Shown: piece by piece, positions 1 through 10,374 of the stretch
Layout: the number at the start of each line of letters is the position of its first letter
Numbering within the stretch: position 1 is the first letter of the stretch
Source: Rhizorhapis sp036570425
Lineage (GTDB): Bacteria; Pseudomonadota; Alphaproteobacteria; Sphingomonadales; Sphingomonadaceae
Assembly (NCBI GenBank): GCA_036570425.1
Contig: DATCYF010000003.1
Location: forward strand, 248,001-312,000
Direction: 5' to 3'
DNA: 64,000 bases
Made by a program: the position numbers and the translations under genes
Notes under the pieces: model-generated
What the model was told of the DNA's origin: nothing
What the model saw: the letters and a program-made list of their open reading frames with translations, nothing else
Databases searched by the model: none

Positions 1-12
1 GGAGAGCGCTGA
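1..12 (+). CDS. 3' end of the upstream transfer gene (partial)
   Basis: Only the last codons of an upstream gene are visible, ending in TGA at 10-12. That stop overlaps the ATG of the next gene as TGATG, which implies translational coupling. By F-type operon order the upstream gene is most likely the TraC ATPase, but nothing in these twelve bases proves it. Confidence 0.4.
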   Translation, partial: GER

Positions 13-398
13 TGGCCTTCCATCAAACCCCGTTCGACCACATCGGTGTGTGGTCGCCGCCGATGCGGCTCATCCCGTTCCTGCAGGGCACCTGCCTGGT
101 CCTCATCGAGGCATCGCGCTTTGCGGCCTCGAGCCTGCTCATCGTGCTGGGCTTGCCGCTGTTTGCGTTCCTGTTCCTTGCGGGCTGGGACATGGGACTC
201 CTGTTCGCGCAGCTCGCCAATCTTGCCGATCACTACCGCGAGGCGGACGCGATCCGCCGGATCGCTTTCTCCCAGGACCTGCAGGGTGCCTTCATCGCCG
301 CCGTGCTCGGCGTGGTGTTGGTGCGGATCCCGCGCTTCCTGAAGCGCCTCGAAACAGCCCTCGCTCCGGCCGCACCCAAGGAGACTGTCAATGGCTGA
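12..398 (+). CDS. small membrane protein of the F-type transfer operon
   Basis: This 128-residue protein is not one I can name. It has a strong hydrophobic stretch at about residues 38-58 and a weaker one near 92-105, separated by a charged segment, so it is probably a two-pass inner-membrane protein. It begins inside the stop codon of the upstream gene, and its last codons overlap the start of trbI by 8 bases, so it is clearly part of the transfer operon. Its position between a probable traC and trbI suggests an accessory role in mating-pair formation. No catalytic motif is visible. Confidence 0.75.
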   Translation: MAFHQTPFDHIGVWSPPMRLIPFLQGTCLVLIEASRFAASSLLIVLGLPLFAFLFLAGWDMGLLFAQLANLADHYREADAIRRIAFSQDLQGAFIAAVLGVVLVRIPRFLKRLETALAPAAPKETVNG

Positions 399-777
399 CG
401 TTCGCCAATTACAATCTTTTAATCGCCCGCTGGCGCTCCGGCTTGGCGGGGTTCTACTCACGGTCTGCGCTCTGCTGTGGGGGGCCTGGGTCAGCCGCGA
501 AGTGGCCCGTCCCCGTGAGCAGATCGTTACGGTGCGCTTGGCTGAGACCATCGCGCGGTTCGTCGATGCTGAAGCCCGCGCGGCCCGAGACCCTGAAGTC
601 GGGCAGGCCCGCACGCTCGCCTATCTCAAGGCGGCCGAGGCGGCGGTCCAGGACATGGGCAAGAATGGCCGCGTGGTGCTGGTGGCCGAGGCGGTCCTTG
701 CGGGTGGAGTGCCCGACGCGACTGCCGAACTGGAGCAGCGCATTGCCGCGCGGCTCGGCCGGGAGCCGAAGCCATGA
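391..777 (+). CDS. trbI: F-type conjugative transfer protein TrbI
   Basis: TrbI is a small inner-membrane protein of F-type secretion systems linked to pilus outgrowth and retraction. The 128-residue length equals that of F TrbI. There is one membrane segment at about residues 17-34 with a short basic cytoplasmic N-terminus. The periplasmic part carries the segment beginning IVTVRLAETIARFVDAEAR, which is typical of the F-type TrbI family. Its stop overlaps the next ATG by 4 bases. The identification rests on this motif, the size and the position ahead of traW. Confidence 0.82.
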   Translation: MADVRQLQSFNRPLALRLGGVLLTVCALLWGAWVSREVARPREQIVTVRLAETIARFVDAEARAARDPEVGQARTLAYLKAAEAAVQDMGKNGRVVLVAEAVLAGGVPDATAELEQRIAARLGREPKP

Positions 778-1292
778 CCCGCATCGCCCATCTGCTGCGC
801 GGAGCCCGGCGTCCGCTGCTCCTGACCGGGATCGTTGCCTTGCCATTCGCCTGGGCGCCGCTTGCGGCCTTCAGCGAGGATCATGCCTTCCTGATCAATT
901 CGAGTCCGAGCCTGCCGAACTGGGCCTTCTGGCTCGACAAGTCGGCGCCGATTGCGCGCGGCAGCCTGATCTTCTTCGAGCCGCCGGGCTCGCCGCTGCT
1001 CGACAAGCATTTCGGCGAAGGGCCGCACCTCTTCGGCAAGCGCGTCCTCGGTCTGCCGGACGATGTTGTCAGCCACGAGGGCGAACAAGTCCTGGTGAAT
1101 GGCCGGGTGGTTGGCAGGCGCCTTGAACAGACCCGCCTCGGGCTCAAGCTAAGCCCGGGTCCGGAAGGGGTGATCCCGCGCGGCTGCTACTATGTCGGAA
1201 GCGACCATCCGCGCGGGTTCGACAGCCGCTACGCCGAGGTAGGTTTTGCCTGCCGCGGGCAGATTCTCGGCAGCGGGAGGGCGATCCTGTGA
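774..1292 (+). CDS. traF: conjugative S26-family signal peptidase (RP4 TraF-like)
   Basis: A serine peptidase of the type that processes conjugative pilin or other secreted transfer proteins. After an N-terminal membrane segment (about residues 15-33) comes the sequence INSSPSLPNW, where Ser46 sits at the nucleophile position of the TraF/LepB family. The general-base lysine is likely Lys89 in GKRVLGLPDD. A C-terminal block reading YYVGSDHPRGFDSRY matches the conserved box with S/GD and SRY. It overlaps trbI by 4 bases and traW by 4 bases. Such a peptidase is not in the F plasmid operon but is common in sphingomonad and rhizobial F-like operons. It is unrelated to the thioredoxin-like TraF downstream that shares the name. 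Confidence 0.85.
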   Translation: MTRIAHLLRGARRPLLLTGIVALPFAWAPLAAFSEDHAFLINSSPSLPNWAFWLDKSAPIARGSLIFFEPPGSPLLDKHFGEGPHLFGKRVLGLPDDVVSHEGEQVLVNGRVVGRRLEQTRLGLKLSPGPEGVIPRGCYYVGSDHPRGFDSRYAEVGFACRGQILGSGRAIL

Positions 1293-1914
1293 AGCGCGCC
1301 CTGTTTGTAACCTGTGCGCTTGTCCTCGCCGTTCCGGCCGATGCGCGGGACTATGGCCAGCAAGGTGCCGTCTTCCCGGTGATCGAACGCGATCTGCTGG
1401 AACAGATCCACACGCGGCTCACTGCCATGGAGAAATCAGGTGAGACCCAGCGGCTCAACCAGGAGCTGAAGCGGCGCACGGCGGCGCGGGTCAACCGGCC
1501 CGAGCCGGTCGCGGGCCTCGTCCGGGCGAGCGCGGCTCGCCGCTGGAGCTTTGATCCGACGATCACGCTCGAGACCGATATCCGGGGCGCCAAGGGCGAG
1601 CTCATCCATGCCCGCGGGACCCGGGTGAACCCGCTCGACAGCGTGCCGCTGCGCAGCGACCTCCTGTTTTTCGATGGCGACGATCCTGACCAGCTCGCCT
1701 GGGCGCTCAGGGTTTCGCCGGGCGCCAAGCTCATCCTGACCAAGGGCGCACCGCTGGAGCTGATGAAGGCGCGGCAGCGGCGCTTTTACTTCGACCAGGA
1801 CGGCAAGCTGATCGCGCATTTCGGGATCAGGGCGCTGCCCGCCCGCGTGCGCCAGAATGGCCGGGTGCTCGAGGTCAGCGAGGTCGCCTTGCCTTCCCGA
1901 CAAGGAGCCCGCCC

Positions 1915-1918
<4 letters not shown>
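1289..1918 (+). CDS. traW: F-type conjugative transfer protein TraW
   Basis: TraW is a periplasmic protein needed for F-pilus assembly and works with TrbC and TraU. The protein begins with a signal peptide (about residues 1-17, cleavage near ADA) and carries the early motif FPVIERDLLEQIHTRL characteristic of TraW. Near residue 127 the FFDGDDPDQ segment is also family-like. The 209-residue length fits F TraW (210). The start is GTG inside the stop of the signal peptidase gene. A hydrophobic core followed by RVRQNGRVLEVSEV ends the protein. Confidence 0.88.
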
Positions 1919-2924
<1,006 letters not shown>

Positions 2925-2928
<4 letters not shown>

Positions 2929-3680
2929 ACCGGAAACTTCTCCTGATCCCGCTCGCTGCGGGCATCTCTCTCGCAGGCCTGGCGCTCGCGCAGAGCGCAC
3001 CTGAAGGTATCGACCTCGAAGCCATCCGTGCCCGTTCGGCCGAGCATGCCAAGGATGCCGATGCCCTTGCGAGCACGGTCCGCTCCCGAGCGGAGGCCGT
3101 GCATGAGGAGGCCTTGCAGAGCCAGAGTGCCGCACAGGCTGCGGCCACGCGGTTTGCCGAGACTGTCCCGGCGTCGGCCAAAGGTCCAGAGGTCTTCGAC
3201 TTCGACGCGATGGTGCGCGAGCGCGCCGAGGCGGAGAAGGCACCGCTTTCCCAAAGCCCGCGCTTCATCGCCTTCGCGAGCCTGTCGATGCCGCCCGAGG
3301 CGCTCAAAGCGCTGGTTCGCGACATGGGACGCGCAGGCGGGGTGACCGTGCTGCGCGGCTTCCCGGCCGGGGACTCTGCAAAGTTCAAGGCAACGCTGGC
3401 GGCGATCTGGCAGGGCGATGATGCCCCCCAGGCGCTCGGGATCGATCCCCGCCTGTTTCGGGCTTTCGGCATCGAGGCCGCCCCCAGCTTCGTAATGGTG
3501 GGCAGCGACTTTGCGCCGTGTGACGGCTTCGACTGCCGCAACGCCCCGCCGCCGCATGACCGGCTCGCAGGCAATGTGACGGTGAGCCAGGTCCTCGAGA
3601 CCTTCCGCGATGGCAACGGCCCAGGCGCCCAGCTGGCGCGGCTCCACCTTGCCCGCCTCGAACAGGAGCTGCGCCCATGA
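2925..3680 (+). CDS. trbC: F-type pilin assembly protein TrbC
   Basis: TrbC acts with TraW in the periplasm during F-pilus assembly. A signal peptide covers roughly residues 1-22. An alanine- and glutamate-rich coiled region follows, then the conserved domain begins with FIAFASLSMPPEALKALVRD and GGVTVLRGFPAG, both hallmark segments of the F-type TrbC family. The 251-residue length is slightly longer than F TrbC (212), mainly because of the N-terminal helical insert. Four-base overlaps on both sides place it in the same transcript as traU and traN. Confidence 0.9.
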
Positions 3681-5407
3681 CCTGGCTTCGTCCGATTCTC
3701 GGCGCCCTACTGCTTCTGGCAGGAGTGGCCCAGGCGGCTTCGGCCCAGACGACGGCCGATGCAAAAGCCGATGGCAAGGCGTTCGGCGGCAGCGTGATCG
3801 ATCGCGCCAAGGGCGCGGCGACCACGGCGCCGGATGCTTCGCGCGTTCCCGGGTTCAATCCTGCCGCCACCCAAAGCCTGGAGGATCTGGCTGACCATCC
3901 CGATCGCATCGAGGGCGCCGCGCGCAGCGCTGCAACCGGCAACACCGCGATCCGGACGATCGAGGACAGCATGGACAACCGTGCCCGGTTCTCCCCCCAG
4001 GAGATCAAGAGCATTCTTGCCCGGTCGGGCGAGATCAGCGAGACCCCGCTCGATTACACGAGCGGCATGTCGGTCTCGGGCTCGAAGGGCAATTGCGTCC
4101 CGCTCCCGCCCGGAACCGGCTCGGTCGGCACCTACATGGCGACCTGCAACACCGGCTATACGGCTGAGCAGAAGACGGCGACGTGCCAGGTGCCCCTCGA
4201 GGTGCGCGCGGAGCCGCGCCAAGTCTATGGCTACTACTGCGTTGCGGGAAGCGGGGTCGATCCGACCGGGATCTATGCCTGCAACCACTATCCGGCACCG
4301 CAGTGCACGGTCACGCAGTCCTGGCCGATTAACCTGTGCGATCCCTATTTCGGGATCTACTGGGGCTGCAACTCCGGCGACCTGCGCGTCGATCTGGTCA
4401 GCTGCACCGCGCCGGTTGAAGGGGCCACGCCCTATACGACCACCACCGAAACCGTGGTCACCGCCGAACGAAACGAGAGCCAGTGCTCCGCGCTGGCTGG
4501 CGATGCCAACTGCACGCTCGACACCGAAGTCTGCACCGACAGCGACCCCGTCACCCGGATCGTCGATGGCGTCGCGGTCACCCAGCCATGCTGGGACTGG
4601 CAGCGCAGCTATACCTGCTCGGCCAAGATGCCCGGCAATGACTGCGGCGAACTGGAGGCAAACGGCAGCTGCCGCTTCGTGCGCGAGGATTGCCTGACGG
4701 GCGATAGCCCCTGCTCGACGGCCGAGCGGGTCTATGAGTGCCCGGTGCCTCCTGGCGAGAACGCAGGCCAACAATATGTCTGCGACGGGGACGTCTACTG
4801 CATCGACGGCTCGTGCGAGACGATCACCCGCGAGGCCAACGACGAATTCAAGGATGCGGTCGTGGCCCTCAACGCGATGGACCAGGCACGGCGCGAGTTC
4901 GACCCTGCGACCATGACCCTGTTCAAGGGCGAGCGCGAGACCTGCTCGTCCAAGGTCTTCGGGGTGCTCAACTGCTGCAAGGGCAAAGGCTTCCCGCTGA
5001 TCCCCGGCATCCAGTTCCTGGTCATGCTGGGTTGTAGCCGAGAGGAGGTCCTGCTCCACCAGCGCGATTCGCAAGGGCTATGCGCTTATGTCGGGACCTA
5101 TTGCTCCTCGAGCTTCCTCGGCGTCTGCCTGACCAAGAAGAAGGTTTACTGCTGCTTTGAATCCAAGCTGACCCGCATCCTGCAGGAACAGGGCCGCGCG
5201 CAGCTTCCCAAGCCCTGGGGCAAGCCCAAGACCGAGCAATGTCTTGGCTTCACTCTCGACGAGTTCGCCCGGCTTGATCTCAGCCGCATGGATTTCTCCG
5301 AGGTCTATGCCGAGTTCTCCGATGCGGCGCGGCTCCCCGACGAGCTCCAGACCTCCGAGCTCATCCAGCAGAAAATCCGCGACTATTACGAAAGGAGCAG
5401 CCAATGA
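3677..5407 (+). CDS. traN: mating-pair stabilization protein TraN
   Basis: TraN is a large outer-membrane protein that contacts the recipient surface and stabilizes mating pairs. This 576-residue protein has a signal peptide ending near AQAASAQ. It is very cysteine-rich from about residue 140 onward, with repeats such as CDGDVYCIDGSCE and VLNCCKGKGFPL, the latter close to the conserved TraN core. The C-terminal half, with CYVGTYCSS-like cysteine pairs, also matches. It lies between trbC and thioredoxin-like traF, the expected order, with 4-base overlaps. The variable middle part should set recipient preference. Confidence 0.9.
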   Translation: MTWLRPILGALLLLAGVAQAASAQTTADAKADGKAFGGSVIDRAKGAATTAPDASRVPGFNPAATQSLEDLADHPDRIEGAARSAATGNTAIRTIEDSMDNRARFSPQEIKSILARSGEISETPLDYTSGMSVSGSKGNCVPLPPGTGSVGTYMATCNTGYTAEQKTATCQVPLEVRAEPRQVYGYYCVAGSGVDPTGIYACNHYPAPQCTVTQSWPINLCDPYFGIYWGCNSGDLRVDLVSCTAPVEGATPYTTTTETVVTAERNESQCSALAGDANCTLDTEVCTDSDPVTRIVDGVAVTQPCWDWQRSYTCSAKMPGNDCGELEANGSCRFVREDCLTGDSPCSTAERVYECPVPPGENAGQQYVCDGDVYCIDGSCETITREANDEFKDAVVALNAMDQARREFDPATMTLFKGERETCSSKVFGVLNCCKGKGFPLIPGIQFLVMLGCSREEVLLHQRDSQGLCAYVGTYCSSSFLGVCLTKKKVYCCFESKLTRILQEQGRAQLPKPWGKPKTEQCLGFTLDEFARLDLSRMDFSEVYAEFSDAARLPDELQTSELIQQKIRDYYERSSQ

Positions 5408-6228
5408 GCGCCCGTCGCACCTCCACGGCCATTATGCTGGCTATCATGCTCGGCCAGGCGGTCCCGAGCAGCGCCCAGGATGCAGTCAGGTCCCCAAAGG
5501 CTTCTGCCACCGACACCGGCGACGCCTTCTACTGCGGTGAGCGCCGGCTCGGTTACTGGTTCTACTGCGTGCGGCCCAAACCCGCGCCGCCGGAAACCGC
5601 TGAGCAGCAGTCCCCGGCATCGACGGCCACGGCCGCGCTCGATGCGATCACTGCGACGCTGCGCGAGCTCAAGGCGCGCGCGATCATCGAGCCGACGCCT
5701 GCGAATGTGACGGCCTATATCCGCTTTCAGCGCGAGCAACTCGACCGGGCCTCGCTGTTCTCCGATGTTTGGCAGCGGGCGATCTGGCAGGATCCGGGGC
5801 TCGACTACACCCTCGAGCGCCCGGTCGGGGCGGTCGCGAAACGGCAATGGCAGGATGCCCGGGCGGCCGAGCGCGATAGCGTCATGGCTCATCTCGGGGA
5901 TCGCTACGGGCTGTTCTACTTCTTCGCCCAGACCTGCGGGGCCTGCGAGGTGATGAGCCCGATCGTCAAGGCGGTTGCCGATCGCTGGCAGCTCACGGTG
6001 AGAGCGATTTCCACCGACGGCGGCCCTTCGCGTCATTTCCCGAACTACACGGTCGAGAGCGGGCAGCGCCCGCGCATGGGCCTGGAGCCCAAGATCACGC
6101 CGGCCCTGGTGCTGTGGGACAGCGAAGCGGGGCGCGCGATCCCGATCGGATACGGCGTCCTGTCGGCCGATGAACTGCAGGACCGCATCTTTCTCCTGAC
6201 CTCGAAGGAAGCCGGCCATGATTACTAA
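5404..6228 (+). CDS. traF: F-type TraF, thioredoxin-like conjugal transfer protein
   Basis: A periplasmic thioredoxin-fold protein of the F-type assembly system. A signal peptide (about residues 1-24, ending SSAQ) precedes a helical linker and a thioredoxin domain at about 155-265 with the active-site motif Cys178-Gly-Ala-Cys181 in FFAQTCGACEVMSP. F TraF itself lacks the CXXC pair and F uses TrbB for disulfide chemistry, so one protein may do both jobs here, fitting the disulfide-rich TraU, TraN and TraH encoded beside it. It overlaps traH by 11 bases. Confidence 0.88.
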   Translation: MSARRTSTAIMLAIMLGQAVPSSAQDAVRSPKASATDTGDAFYCGERRLGYWFYCVRPKPAPPETAEQQSPASTATAALDAITATLRELKARAIIEPTPANVTAYIRFQREQLDRASLFSDVWQRAIWQDPGLDYTLERPVGAVAKRQWQDARAAERDSVMAHLGDRYGLFYFFAQTCGACEVMSPIVKAVADRWQLTVRAISTDGGPSRHFPNYTVESGQRPRMGLEPKITPALVLWDSEAGRAIPIGYGVLSADELQDRIFLLTSKEAGHDY

Positions 6229-7654
6229 GCTGCGCACGGCGGCGCTTGCTCTTGCCGCCACGAGCCTCGTTGTAACCCCGCTCCAGGCCAATGTCGGCGA
6301 CAGCATGGACCGGTTCATGAACGACATGGGCGGAGCTGCGAATGTCACCGGTCCGAGCGCTTTCCAGGGCCAATCGGCGGGTTACTATAGCCTCGGCAAT
6401 GTCTGGACGCGCTTCCCGCAAAAGACGACCAACATCGCCAATCTGCAGCTGCCCCGGGCGCGGGCCGGTTGCGGCGGCATCGACATTTTTGCCGGCAGCT
6501 TCAGCTTCATCAACGCAAGCGAGATTGTCGCGCTGCTGAAAGCGGTCGCCAACAATGCCGTGGGCTTTGCCTTCAGCCTGGCGATCGACACGGTCTGCCC
6601 CGAGTGCTCGAAGATCATGCAGGAGTTCGCGCAGAAGGCGCAGCTCATGAACAACCTGTCGATCAACAGCTGCGAGATGGCGCAAGGGCTGGTCGGCGGG
6701 ATCTGGCCCAAGGGCGACCTTGCCGACAAGGCGATCTGCGAGGCCATCGGCAACAGCGAGGGCATCTTCACGGACTATGCCGCGGCCAAGCATGGCTGCG
6801 GGACGCGCGGTCAAAGGAGCTCGACCAACTCCGGGGCCGGGGCAAACTATGCCGATGTGAACCCGGCTGTGCCGCGCAACTACACCTGGCACGTCCTCAA
6901 GAAGTCGGCCTTTTTCTCGCCCAATGGCACCTTCGACCGCGATCTTGCCGAATATGCGATGACGCTGATCGGCACGGTGATCTACGTGCCACCGAAGGAC
7001 GACGAGCCGGGCAAGTTCGTGCCATTTGCAGGCGATGCATCCTCAACGCTGGTGACCACGCTGCTCGATGGCACGCAGGGCCAGACGGTCAGAGTCTTTG
7101 CCTGCGACGAGCCGGACCAGTGCCTCAATCCGACGTTTCGGGACATGAGCCTGAGTTCGGCCAAGGCCATCCGGCCGCGGGTGGCCGCGCTCATCGGTAG
7201 CATGGTGACCGCGATCCGCTCGGATACGGCGATTGGTGATGCCGAGAAGGAATTGCTCCAGGTTGCCTCGGTCCCACTCTACAAGATCCTGACGGTCCAG
7301 GCCGCCTACGGCCGGGGCATGGCGACCGATGACCGCGACACGCTCGCGGAGATCACCAGCATCGACCTGCTTTACGCGGTGCTCGACCGGATCGTGTCGG
7401 AGGCGGGCCGCTCGATGGCGAGTTTCATCGCCGCGGACGAAGCCAAGCTCGCGATCTGGCGCGCGCAGGTTGCCGAAGTGCGCTCCAGCCTAGCGCAGCG
7501 CCAGGCGACGGGCCAAGCCAAGGTCTCGGCCATCATGCAGATCATCGAGAAGACAGCGATGATTGAGAACATGCTGGCGGCCTCGATGTCCCCCTCGATG
7601 GCTGCATCGCTCGACTGGTCGCGTGCGCTCCAGTCCCGTTCCATCGTCCCCTAA
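6218..7654 (+). CDS. traH: F-type conjugative transfer protein TraH
   Basis: TraH is a periplasmic/outer-membrane-associated protein required for F-pilus extension. The protein has a signal peptide (residues 1-25), then MDRFMNDMGGAANVTGPSAFQGQSAG and LPRARAGCGGIDIFAGSFSFIN, which are very typical TraH segments, and later cysteine-rich and helical parts. The length of 478 compares well with F TraH (458). The ATG lies inside the end of traF. The gap of 14 bases to traG contains the traG ribosome-binding site. Confidence 0.93.
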   Translation: MITKLRTAALALAATSLVVTPLQANVGDSMDRFMNDMGGAANVTGPSAFQGQSAGYYSLGNVWTRFPQKTTNIANLQLPRARAGCGGIDIFAGSFSFINASEIVALLKAVANNAVGFAFSLAIDTVCPECSKIMQEFAQKAQLMNNLSINSCEMAQGLVGGIWPKGDLADKAICEAIGNSEGIFTDYAAAKHGCGTRGQRSSTNSGAGANYADVNPAVPRNYTWHVLKKSAFFSPNGTFDRDLAEYAMTLIGTVIYVPPKDDEPGKFVPFAGDASSTLVTTLLDGTQGQTVRVFACDEPDQCLNPTFRDMSLSSAKAIRPRVAALIGSMVTAIRSDTAIGDAEKELLQVASVPLYKILTVQAAYGRGMATDDRDTLAEITSIDLLYAVLDRIVSEAGRSMASFIAADEAKLAIWRAQVAEVRSSLAQRQATGQAKVSAIMQIIEKTAMIENMLAASMSPSMAASLDWSRALQSRSIVP

Positions 7655-7668
7655 AGGCGAGACTATCC

Positions 7669-10371
7669 ATGATCGAGATCTTCACGGTCGGCGGCGGCGA
7701 GTACATCGTCAATGTCCTGAATGCCGTCGCCAGCTGGACCGGTGCCGGCGGCTACAAAAGCCTGATCCAGGTGACCATGGTCATGGGCCTGGCGCTTGCG
7801 GTCATCGTACTCGCCTTCAACCAGGACTGGCGGGCCTGGCTCAACTGGTTCCTTGGCGCGACGCTCATCTACATGTGCCTGATGGTGCCGCGCATGGACG
7901 TCCATGTGACCGACCGAGTCAACCCGAGCCTTGCCCCCGCAAATGTCGCGAACGTGCCCTTGGGTCTTGCGCTCATGGCCAGTTTCACGAGCCAGGTTGG
8001 CGACTATCTTACGCGTTCAGCAGAGCTGGTCTTCGGCCTGCCTGACGACCTCAACTACTCGAAGAACGGCATGATCTATGGCGCGCGGCTGATGGAAGCG
8101 ACGCGCTCCTTGCGCATCTCGGACCCAGAGTTTGCTGCCAATCTCGACGAGCACATCCGGCAATGCGTGTTCTATGATCTCCTGCTCGGCCGCTATTCGA
8201 TGAAGCAGCTGGCAGAGAGCGACGATATCTGGACGACAATCGCACCCGGTAGCGCGGCGCGGGCGCAGAAGTTTGTGACCCGGCAGGCCGACGACAGCGT
8301 GACCGCGTCGATCGTCACTTGCCGTGATGCCTACACCAGCCTTTCGAACCAGTGGGCGGGGCTGGTCGATTCCATGGCGCTGAGCGCCGGTCGGCAGCTC
8401 TATCCGCGCCAGACGGCGGCTCTCGCCAAGACCAAGCTGCTCGCTGATCTGCCGGTGGCCTACCAATATCTCTCGGGGGTCTCGAAGAACGCGAGCGACA
8501 TCTTCCGCCAGGTCCTGACGATCAACGCGATGAACCAGGCCATGCACGGGTTTGCGGGCGCGAGCGGGACCTCGAGCGTCGACGTTTTCGCCCAGACCCG
8601 CGCCGACATCCAGACCGAGCGGACTTATGCCTCAATCGCCGAGAACGCGATGAAGTGGGTTCCGATCCTCAATGTCGTGCTGACGGTCGTGTTCTACGCG
8701 ATGTTCCCGGTCATCTTTCCGCTGTTCCTGATGCCCAAGACCGGGCCGCTTGCGCTGCGCGGCTATGTGACCGGGTTCTTCTACCTGGCGGCCTGGGGCC
8801 CGCTCTTCGTGATCCTGCACATGATCTTGATGTTCAAGGGCGCGAGCGATGTGGCGGCGGCCGGCAGCGGCACGGGCCTGTCGCTCGCGACCTTTGCGGG
8901 CATGACCGACGTGAACCGCGATATCGGGCTTTTGGCTGGCTATCTCGTCGCCTCGGTCCCGTTCCTTGCCGGCGGCATCGCCAAGGGCGCGCTTGCGATC
9001 TCTGGGCAGGCGACTTCCTACCTCAACCCGTCGCAGAATGCGGCAGAGGAAGCGGCGCGAGAGGCCAGTACGGGCAACGTCTCGCTCGGCAACAGCAACC
9101 TCGACAATTCGACGGTCTTCTCCCGCCAGTTCGCCCAAGGGGCGCTCAACCCTAGCATTTCCTATGGGGCGGCCCAGACGCGCGGGTTCAGCGAAGTGGG
9201 CACCCAGACGACAAGCTTCGGCGGGGCGGAATTCGCGACTGTGCCGAATTCGCAGTACCCGTTCACGCCCACGCTGGGGCAGGATTTCACAAGCAGGCTG
9301 TCGACCATGGCGAGCCAGAGCCGCGGGCAGAGCGAGACTTACTCGAACCTGGCCCAGCAATCGACCAGCTCGGCCGTCACCCGGTTCAACGAGATCCGCA
9401 ATGCCTACAGCCAGGGCCGCTCCTCGGAGACGGTCAGCGGCACTGGCAGCAACGACAGCATCGGCACCGCCTTCAGCGAGGTCAACAACGCCTCCACCAC
9501 CCTGCAGCGCCAGTTCGGGCTGTCCCGGCGTGCGGCTGACGACATTACCGTGTCGTGGTTCCTAAATGGCCAGGCTAGTGCTGGCGTCGGAGGAAGCTTG
9601 GGGCCTGTTGAACTCGGTGCAAAAGCGAGTGGGGGGCGCAACAAGTCCTGGACCGACAGCGACGTCGGTATCGCGTCTGAGGATCGCAACCGGATTACTG
9701 GGACGTTGCAGCAGCTTTCGGATACCCGGAACTGGTCGAGCACGCGCGAAGGCTTTCTGCGCCAGACAAGCTCGAGTTCGAGTTCGCAGGTCTCGACAAG
9801 TGCAGCGGGTCTCAGCCGCTCGCTGACCGAAGCGCAGACGTACTCGGTCGAGGCACGCCGCGCCGAAGAACTGGCAAGCCGACTCGAGAACCAGGCCTCC
9901 TGGTACGAAGGTTCGAATGCTGCGGGTTCGCTCAATCTCAGCCAGGCCTATCGGGAATGGGGCATGGCGGAGCTTGAAGCGAACCGCGATTATTACGGCC
10001 CAGCCCGCTTCGACGACATCAATTTTCAGATGAGCGCACAGGGCCAGCAGCTCCAGGCGCGGTTCGTGGAGAGCTACGCCGACCGGCTGCACGATGACAT
10101 TGAAGGGAAATTGACGCTGCCCGAATTCGCGCCGGTCAGCCGGCCCGCCGTTGCGAGCCCAGGCGATGTCCGCGCCCGAGGGCCAAGTGGAGGCGGTGGA
10201 TCAGGAAATCTTGGCGCTGCTCCCGATCCATCGGGCATCAGGCAAGAGGTGCGCGCAGCGCAGACACGTGGCCGCGGGCGGATCGATCAGTCGAGAGGCA
10301 ACCTCGATGCCGTCACCCAAGGGGCCAAGGGAGCATCGGAAGAGGCCGCCGACGAGGTAAAGGAATGGTAG
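7669..10371 (+). CDS. traG: conjugal transfer mating-pair stabilization protein TraG
   Basis: TraG is an inner-membrane protein; its N-terminal part is needed for pilus assembly and its periplasmic C-terminal part for mating-pair stabilization and entry exclusion. Membrane segments are visible at about residues 33-75, 330-355, 360-390 and 425-450. The long hydrophilic tail (about 460-900) is rich in Ser, Gln and Asn with low-complexity SSSSSQVSTS, as expected for this family. The size of 900 is close to F TraG (938). It is the last recognisable transfer gene of the operon and is followed by a small opposing gene. Confidence 0.9.
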   Translation: MIEIFTVGGGEYIVNVLNAVASWTGAGGYKSLIQVTMVMGLALAVIVLAFNQDWRAWLNWFLGATLIYMCLMVPRMDVHVTDRVNPSLAPANVANVPLGLALMASFTSQVGDYLTRSAELVFGLPDDLNYSKNGMIYGARLMEATRSLRISDPEFAANLDEHIRQCVFYDLLLGRYSMKQLAESDDIWTTIAPGSAARAQKFVTRQADDSVTASIVTCRDAYTSLSNQWAGLVDSMALSAGRQLYPRQTAALAKTKLLADLPVAYQYLSGVSKNASDIFRQVLTINAMNQAMHGFAGASGTSSVDVFAQTRADIQTERTYASIAENAMKWVPILNVVLTVVFYAMFPVIFPLFLMPKTGPLALRGYVTGFFYLAAWGPLFVILHMILMFKGASDVAAAGSGTGLSLATFAGMTDVNRDIGLLAGYLVASVPFLAGGIAKGALAISGQATSYLNPSQNAAEEAAREASTGNVSLGNSNLDNSTVFSRQFAQGALNPSISYGAAQTRGFSEVGTQTTSFGGAEFATVPNSQYPFTPTLGQDFTSRLSTMASQSRGQSETYSNLAQQSTSSAVTRFNEIRNAYSQGRSSETVSGTGSNDSIGTAFSEVNNASTTLQRQFGLSRRAADDITVSWFLNGQASAGVGGSLGPVELGAKASGGRNKSWTDSDVGIASEDRNRITGTLQQLSDTRNWSSTREGFLRQTSSSSSSQVSTSAAGLSRSLTEAQTYSVEARRAEELASRLENQASWYEGSNAAGSLNLSQAYREWGMAELEANRDYYGPARFDDINFQMSAQGQQLQARFVESYADRLHDDIEGKLTLPEFAPVSRPAVASPGDVRARGPSGGGGSGNLGAAPDPSGIRQEVRAAQTRGRGRIDQSRGNLDAVTQGAKGASEEAADEVKEW

Positions 10372-10374
10372 ACG

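Noticed and set aside
50..1126. Long open frame overlapping the first three transfer genes.
   Set aside because: It is arginine/proline-rich shadow sequence in another frame of trbI and the signal peptidase genes, whose products match known families.
3707..5074. 455-codon minus-strand open frame opposite traN.
   Set aside because: TraN on the plus strand has signal peptide and family cysteines; the antisense frame has no motif or start context.
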